A stretch of DNA of 64,000 nucleotides from assembly GCA_903813345.2 (NCBI GenBank), contig CAIIXF020000002.1, positions 9,323,555 through 9,387,554 of the forward strand, given 5' to 3'. Below, in pieces: positions 58,173 through 64,000 of this stretch. The position numbers and the translations under genes were made by a program. Source of the DNA: Owenia fusiformis. Lineage: Eukaryota > Annelida > Polychaeta > Sabellida > Oweniidae. Below the pieces are notes generated by a model that worked only from the letters and a program-made list of their open reading frames with translations, ran no database searches and was not told the origin of the DNA. Each line of letters begins with the position of its first letter. Position 1 is the first letter of the stretch.

Positions 58173-59756
58173 TCATAATACATCCACCCCCATGACAGTT
58201 ACATCATGTGTAGGCATCTGAGGTCCTATGTGATAGCCTCCTGGAAGATCAGTTCCCATCCCCATTCCCATCCCGCAATGACCGCCACCTCCTGCCATGT
58301 AAGAACCTGCCATGTATCCTGCAGCTCCACCTGAAGTGTACAAATACATAAATAAACATGTAATAAATATCAAATGTTATGTCGTTCTGTGATTACGAGA
58401 AAATATAAAAAACTCCAGTTAATATTGATACGGGCCTATGCATTGTCTTGTTAATTATACCATGTTTTTAATTGTTTGATGTGGAGAAAACTTGCACCAT
58501 CGTATTGCACATTCTAGCCTCTGAGAAGGAGGTTGCATAATACCTTGGTCACATTTGCTCCGATTTTCACTACGGCGCCCGGCCGATTGAGTATTTCGTT
58601 CAAAATTGAATATTGAACAAAACACTCAATCGGTGAGGCGCCGGCCATTGAGCATATGTGACCAAGGCATGAGGAACATGAAAACAATCACCACGGATGC
58701 TAGTTTTTACGCCATAAGGTGCGTGATTCAAAACCAAACAGAGTCAAAAAATATTAGTTCTTTAAGAATGCAGCTAAAATTGTAAGTGGAAGGGTGTTGA
58801 AGGGTTTAAGAATTGTGGATGTTGAAAATCACATTTTATCCATTTACAGTAACATTTGGTTAGGGCTTATAATTTCTGTAAATTGTAAGACTAAGAAAAA
58901 TGTATGGTCCAACAAAAATTTTAAGACCTTCCTCTACAACATGCAGTGAAAATATGAAAGGATTCCTGAAGGTGATAAGGGAAATATGGACCGTTGCAGG
59001 GGTTCACTTTTTTGGACCACCCTGTACTTGGGCCATAAATTGTACTCTAACCATAAATTAATTGTAAATAAAAACTTTTACCCCTCCTAAAATATGAACG
59101 ATAAAGACATACAAAACAAACAATCAACTGATCAATCAAATAAATAACTTGTTTTACTTACCTAATAACATTGCATCTGTGTTGTCCATCCCACCTCCAG
59201 TGGTTCCTACTGGTCCAACATATCCATTAGGATACCCTGTATGATAGCCTTTTCTCATATCTTCAAATAAACAAGAACTTCGATGACAAAATGAACATTA
59301 TATTACTGACATGGTGAGAATAATCGTTCTGTTTGAAATGGCACTGTACTGGTAATGTACATATAAATGGCAACAACAAATGACATCGTTTTATCTTCCA
59401 TATGATAACTGTTCTGACTGACCTTAGTCCTTGGAAATAATATATGTTATGTGTACACGTACATGTACAGGTAGTTAACCAATGCAAACCAACTCAATAG
59501 CTCATTTAGAATTGTGAATAAAACACATTAGTCATTACACAAAGAGAATGTACTTCAGAGACATTGATGTTCTATCGATTATAGTGTATAGCCATAAATT
59601 GTATAAAGAGTGTTTACTTATACTTATGATTAAAATTGTTTTAAATTTCTTACTTTGTGGATTGCCCATAGTTTGTCCTGGATACGCTGGTGTTGACCTC
59701 ATTCCATGGCCATTTGTAGGATATGTAGACGTCCCTGTGCTTGACGCACAACCCAT
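58173..59756 (-). CDS. Small Gly/Met-rich protein with MGCASS lipid-anchor start, three exons, 119 residues
   Basis: Exons are 59756-59654, 59260-59162 and 58330-58173. All have GT donors and AG acceptors, both introns are phase 1, and the total is exactly 360 nt including TGA. The start MGCASSTG fits N-myristoylation at Gly2 with palmitoylation of Cys3, so the protein probably sits on the inner face of a membrane. There is no signal peptide or membrane helix. Exon 1 is rich in S, T, P and G; exon 2 reads NMRKGYHTGYPNGYVGPVG; exon 3 has AGYMAGSYMAGGGG, a GMGMGMG run and ends DVTVMGVDVL. Repeated GY/YH motifs suggest low-complexity self-association. A hairpin MITE lies in intron 2. I know no named family. 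Confidence 0.8.
58541..58669. mobile_element. Hairpin MITE, copy 6, in intron 2 of the MGCASS gene
   Basis: TACCTTGGTCACATTTGCTC opens it and ATATGTGACCAAGGCA closes it. Flanks TAA (58538-58540) and TGA (58670-58672) are a nearly intact TWA duplication. Confidence 0.8.
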
Positions 59757-60516
59757 AATTGAATGCGATAACTGGGGCTTAGTATTGAAAATATCCTATT
59801 AATAAGCTGAATCGAGACAATGGTAGAGCTCAGAGCACGTGTAATATGTGCCAAACAAAAGATGTTAGCCGAATGTACACGTTATTCTCTTGTTAAATAT
59901 TGGAAGAGCTTGTTTCTCTCGACTTGATAGTCTATATGTGCATTGGCTATACGCTTACAGGGGTTTAGAGATGATCTATACGAACAAGTTACATTTGTAC
60001 GTATAGATATAGATCTCGGATAGAGATTTAAATTCTTGACATGTATTAACTTGATTATACTGTGGACTAGTTCAAAGTATTAACGATAAATGGTCTAATA
60101 TTGTAGTGTTACCGAGCATAAAAGTCCATTAGTCCTATCGATTTTTTCACCATTGTTGGCTCGATCAGTCTTCTTGAAAGCTTACGATGTATAGAATCTA
60201 CGCTAGATCCGTCAGTGTAGGCTTATTGCTACAAAGCTTTCTATAATATGTTTGGCTTATACTCTACATTTGAAATCAATGTCATGGTCGTTATATCAAC
60301 AGCCACATGTATGTATCCCATGACTCTGATTTACACCATCGTCCACCATTTGTAAACAACATCCGGGTACTTGTATTGACAAGTGCGACCACTAAACGAA
60401 AAGGCAACTCGAACAACCCGGGGTTTGAGTTTTCCAATTCCGAGTGGGCCATTAGTAGCAGAATACATTGCGATAAGCTTATAAAATGACATTTGATAAA
60501 TATTTGATCGAGTACA
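59757..60516. other. Upstream region of the MGCASS gene; no other gene
   Basis: Probable 5' untranslated and promoter sequence for the minus-strand gene. No clear TATA box can be assigned. The rest is without genes. Confidence 0.4.
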
Positions 60517-60518
60517 TA

Positions 60519-61577
60519 CAGGGTGATCAATAAATAAGGTAAAAGTATCTGGCTTTTCTTCAGATTTTACCCAATCCTCATAAATTTTGCACAGAATAAT
60601 GTTCAAACATTATTGAATTGAAATAATAAGTTACAGATCAAAGTGATGTAATTGGTTGAAGTTATGGTTGCCATAGCAACAGAAAGCATGAAGACCCGGG
60701 GCAACTATCAAAAAACTAAACTTTCAATCGAAACACTTTTGATGATATATTTCAAATCACAATTAAATATGGCATATCATATTCTTATTTCATACTTCAT
60801 AACTGCTACTTAATGTCCTTTGTTTTTAACATATGCATAGTTCATGTCTTTATTACTCCAGTCTTTGAACTCTTTTTAAACCCATTTTCCCATAGACTGC
60901 AAAAGACGGCTGACTTCAAGTTATCCCATGAGAAACTCTCTCAACTCCCTCTTCAGCTCACGGCCGGCATGACGGTAAAATCATAACGATAAGGGGATAA
61001 GTCAGGAGAGTATAGTACATGACCTAACATTGGGAAACCCAGTGCTTCAATGGTTTGTACCATGAGAATCGCATTGTGAGATGGATAATTATCCCAGTGC
61101 AATATGAACGTTTTTGGGAGCCTCTTAGCTTCTTCCTCTTTGCTCTCATCAAACCTCTTCTCTGGGTATTGTTTTTCATCATTGACCTGTGTCATAGACT
61201 TTATATGACCACATCAGTTTTCATTATATATTTATCTTTTCCGTGACATCAAAAATCAAATTTGCAAGAAAATATGTAACAATGGAAACAAAGCATTAAA
61301 ACAATAAATGCTGGCACCCACATTTATTTATTTTCAGTTTGAAAAAGATGTGCTTTTTACCATTTTTTATTCAAATTGGACGCAATGAAATTGCCCCGGG
61401 TACCCCCGACTCCAGTTGCCATAGTAACTATAATATTAACCTATCAGATGTCAGAAGTTATATATTTATATGTTTTAATTTAGAAATGTACAAGGTATAT
61501 TCTGACCAAATTTCAGGATGTTTGGACCAATATTTACAAAATGCCAGATACTTTTACCTTATTTATTGATCACCCTG
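60519..61577 (-). mobile_element. Mariner element, 1,059 bp, with perfect 35-bp terminal repeats
   Basis: CAGGGTGATCAATAAATAAG opens it, and the exact inverse over 35 bases closes it at 61543-61577. TA flanks it at 60517-60518 and 61578-61579, the mariner target duplication. It is shorter than a typical 1.3-kb mariner and carries a broken transposase on the minus strand. Subterminal GTTGCCATAGCAAC occurs at 60665 and, as GTTGCCATAGTAAC, at 61416. Confidence 0.9.
60830..61195 (-). pseudogene. Mariner transposase remnant
   Basis: 61195-60953 encodes FILHWDNYPSHNAILMVQTI and YSPDLSPYRYDF, the second-Asp region of the mariner DDD core. At the third catalytic position, 34 residues after the Asp of WDN, an Arg replaces Asp. 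Downstream, with stops, are decayed C-terminal residues (KEFKDWSNKDMNYAYVKNKG). The helix-turn-helix and first catalytic Asp are missing. It cannot be active. Confidence 0.75.
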
Positions 61578-61579
61578 TA

Positions 61580-62220
61580 CATAGCATTTGTGCCATTGAC
61601 CAGAATGGGGAGATCAGCAAATAATAAAATACCCTCCCAAATTCAAATGTTCCTTAAAGATGTAAATTTAAGCGCAAAAATGGCTCCAAAACTTAATAAA
61701 ATATGTAGTTTGGATGTTCATTTATGTATGTGGATCATATTATGGCGTAGAATAATGGAAATAACGTCACAACGCATGCGCGTAAATCAACATTTAATGG
61801 TCCAAAGATTTCAATGGAGAGCAGACTTCATCAACATTTAAAATCTTGATAACTTTAGCAAATCATTTATTTTCTTAGGATTCAACGGATCCCTGTTACA
61901 CCCAACGAAGTGATCGTTTTAATACATAAATCAGCAAAATCCATCCATAGATCTTTCGGCCTTTTAATGATATAATTTCGGGATATTTTGCCCTAAAATC
62001 CCCCATTGGACGCCATTATAAACTTTGAAAAACTCAAATCCTCATCATTTTATTTCATTCGTTAAGTGATCCAAACAACTCCAATCGCTTGGGATTCAAC
62101 GGATTCTAAGAGATCAAAGCGAATACAATATGTCAACAACCCCCGTTTCCATATTTGCCGCATAATCTTTCGGCCTTTCAGGTTATAAATTTGTCAATAT
62201 TTTGATTTTCGACCATTAAT
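61580..62220. repeat. Direct repeat pair, about 220-bp offset; no gene
   Basis: GATTCAACGGAT occurs at 61881 and about 62094, each followed by a CTTTCGGCCTTT motif (61953 and 62171). The copies are diverged. Confidence 0.55.
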
Positions 62221-62224
62221 GAAA

Positions 62225-62570
62225 AAATTTGGTAGTTTTGCGGTAGATTATTAAAAATGGTACTTTTCGGAAGTCTTTGAAAAATGCGGTACTTTTACAG
62301 TAGATTTTGAAAAATGCAGTTGTTTTGCGGTAGATTTTTGAAAAACTAGTTTTGCAGAAGATTTTGTAAAATGCGGTCATATCCCAGTAGATTTTGAAAA
62401 AATACGGTAGTTTTTGCGGTAGATTTTTGAAAAAACTGTAATTTTGCGGAGGATTTTGAAAAATGAGGTAGTTTTACGGTAGATTTAAAAAAATGCGCTA
62501 GTTTTAGCGGAAGATTTTGAAAAAATGTGGTAGTTTTTGCGGCAGATTTAAAAAACTGATTTTGCATGGA
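62225..62570. repeat. Degenerate minisatellite, about 30-33-bp unit, about 11 copies
   Basis: Consensus contains TTTTGCGGTAGATTTTGAAA followed by AATGCGGTAG; copies vary by 1-3 bases in length. The minus-strand frame across it (repeated K and FF) is a repeat by-product. Confidence 0.85.
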
Positions 62571-62792
62571 TTTTGACACACTTCAATGAATAAATAATAA
62601 ACTATGTTTTTAAAACATCATTCATGGAACTCTTTCATAAACAGACTAACAATTTGAACACTTCAGTGTTTTTATAACTACAGTAGAACCTGTGGTAGTT
62701 GAACACTGTGTTTTTGCATCATGATACTCCCAGTGTGTTGACTGATTACACGCTAGCTTACTTATAGTTACTTACTAAGTACTGCCACAGAC

Positions 62793-64000
62793 GTGCCGAC
62801 ACCTATTTATTTTCGGGTTGGTAATGGAATATTACAAGGGCAATACGGGATCTGGGAATACATCAATTTTTCAGAATTTCCAAATAGTAACGGTAGATTT
62901 TACGGTAGGTTTTGGTGGCCTGGACTTAGTTTGCAAATTCAAGATATGATTCAGAATTGTGATCACTGTCAAATGAAAAGATCAAAACAAAATCGCAAAC
63001 CGTTGATTCCTACGCCAATGACTGAAAGGCCGTGGTTAAAGATGGCGACTGATTTGTGTGATGAGGTAATCAAAACCATTTGATTGTCGTAGATTATTTC
63101 TCACGCTTTATTGAAATAATGAAAATGCAAAGAACAACATCTACTGAGGTGATCAAACTTTTGAAGTCATTGTTTGCTCATCACAGAATGCCGGAGAAAC
63201 TAGTTAGTGATAATGGACCTCAGCTAAGTTCCACAGATTTCAAAGCATTTTGTGATGAGTATGATATCAAGCATATTACAACTTCTCCTCATAATCCTTC
63301 TGCTAATGGGGAGGCGGAACGTGCGGTTCAAACGGCCAAACAGTTCCTCAAACAAAAAGATCCTTACCTTGCCCTTCTTAGTTACCACTCCATACCAGTA
63401 GGTCCAATAGCTTTGTGTCCCTCTGAATTACTCATGAGTAGAAAATTGAGGTCCACTGTCCCTGTGTTACCAGATAAACTAAGACCAAATATACCAGATA
63501 TGCAAAAGGTGTGTGTACATGATGAAATTGTTTAGAAACGTAACAAATATTATCATGATGTATGACATGGCGCCAAGTGTTTACAGCCTCTTGGTGTAAA
63601 TGATTATGCACGAGTGAAATTGGATCATCACAAAAGGTGGAGTAAGCCCTGTGCAGTTGTTGGAGTTCATGATAAAACGCCAAGGTCATACATAATTCAA
63701 ACACCAGATGGTGCTTGTTATCGTAGGAATAGGAGGCATCTGATGAAAACAGATACTCAACCTCCGGTGTCTATTGAACAAAATACCCGTGATTATATAC
63801 CTAGTAGGAGTGAAGCAGATGTTCAACCAGTAAGTGCATCCTATAAACTCAAGGAAGATATACGTCCTGTCGAAACATCGATACCGTCGTATTCATCAGA
63901 ACAGTTACCAAGTGTATTACCTCAGGTATCCAAGGAAGATGTCGTTCGGGAGAGGCGGTATCCAGTTCGTATGAGGAAAGCCCCAGAGAGGCTTGATCTT
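62793..64000 (+). pseudogene. Ty3/Gypsy integrase and pol C-terminus, broken, runs off the window
   Basis: Reads a zinc-binding remnant (FWWPGLSLQIQDMIQNCDHC), then WLKMATDLCDE. A frameshift near 63070 leads into VVDYFSRFIEI (first catalytic Asp), LVSDNGPQ (second Asp) and NGEAERAV (Glu). Spacing between the second Asp and the final Glu is 35 residues, as in the DD35E integrase core. Stops at 63533 and about 63569 interrupt it, after which the same frame continues to the window end through TPRSYIIQTPDGACYRRNRR and RRYPVRMRKAPERLDL, typical of the Gypsy pol C-terminus. Reverse transcriptase, RNase H, gag and LTRs are not in the window. It is an inactive retrotransposon copy. Confidence 0.85.

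Noticed and set aside
62346-62579. 77-codon frame rich in K and F
   Set aside because: Translation of a degenerate minisatellite of about 31 bp.

Overview
This is an AT-rich eukaryotic window, probably from an animal. Genes are split by GT-AG introns, and most of the DNA is repeats: inverted-repeat (MITE-like) elements, mariner relics, LINE and Ty3/Gypsy remnants, satellites and minisatellites. The mix, including a GGAC-type microsatellite and a tRNA-like SINE, recalls bivalve molluscs, but that is a low-confidence inference. Nothing bacterial or viral is seen.

Coding content is sparse. Four loci are supported: a single-exon 381-residue basic protein (3950-5095, minus); a small family of cysteine-rich single-pass membrane proteins with one complete exon pair (33453-35054) and two orphan exons (28588-28926 and 48065-48258); a complete three-exon, 119-residue lipid-anchor-type protein with an MGCASS start (59756-58173, minus) whose last exon is partly duplicated in tandem; and an intact 115-codon mariner-derived reading frame (41943-42290, minus). 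Possible lone exons lie at 1-189 and 53131-53206. A LINE (43327-46113, minus) and a Ty3/Gypsy integrase (62793-64000) are broken copies.

The most informative structure is a direct segmental duplication. Copy A is 5577-9572 plus 25134-25860; copy B is 38576-41740. Each copy acts as an empty-site control for the other. This shows that copy A gained a 542-bp element with an 8-bp target duplication, a 140-bp hairpin element, a 183-bp hAT-like MITE, a near-perfect 112-bp hairpin, and a 15.56-kb insertion (9573-25133) bounded by inverted repeats. A 1.35-kb element with CAG..CTG termini sits at one site in copy A and at a different site, inverted, in copy B, each site being empty in the other copy.

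Layout: 0-5 kb MITE and single-exon gene; 5.6-25.9 kb copy A split by the 15.56-kb insertion, which itself holds a 2-kb satellite and many MITEs; 28.5-35.5 kb Cys-rich/TM gene family with a 44-bp minisatellite; 35.5-38.1 kb 350-bp tandem repeats split by a TTA-flanked 1,082-bp element; 38.6-41.7 kb copy B; 41.9-46.1 kb mariner fragment and LINE; 46.6-48.6 kb paralogous intron block and TM exon; 49-57.5 kb mostly MITE, SINE and LINE debris; 57.6-59.8 kb MGCASS gene; 60.5-61.6 kb mariner; 62.2-64 kb minisatellite and Ty3/Gypsy remnant.
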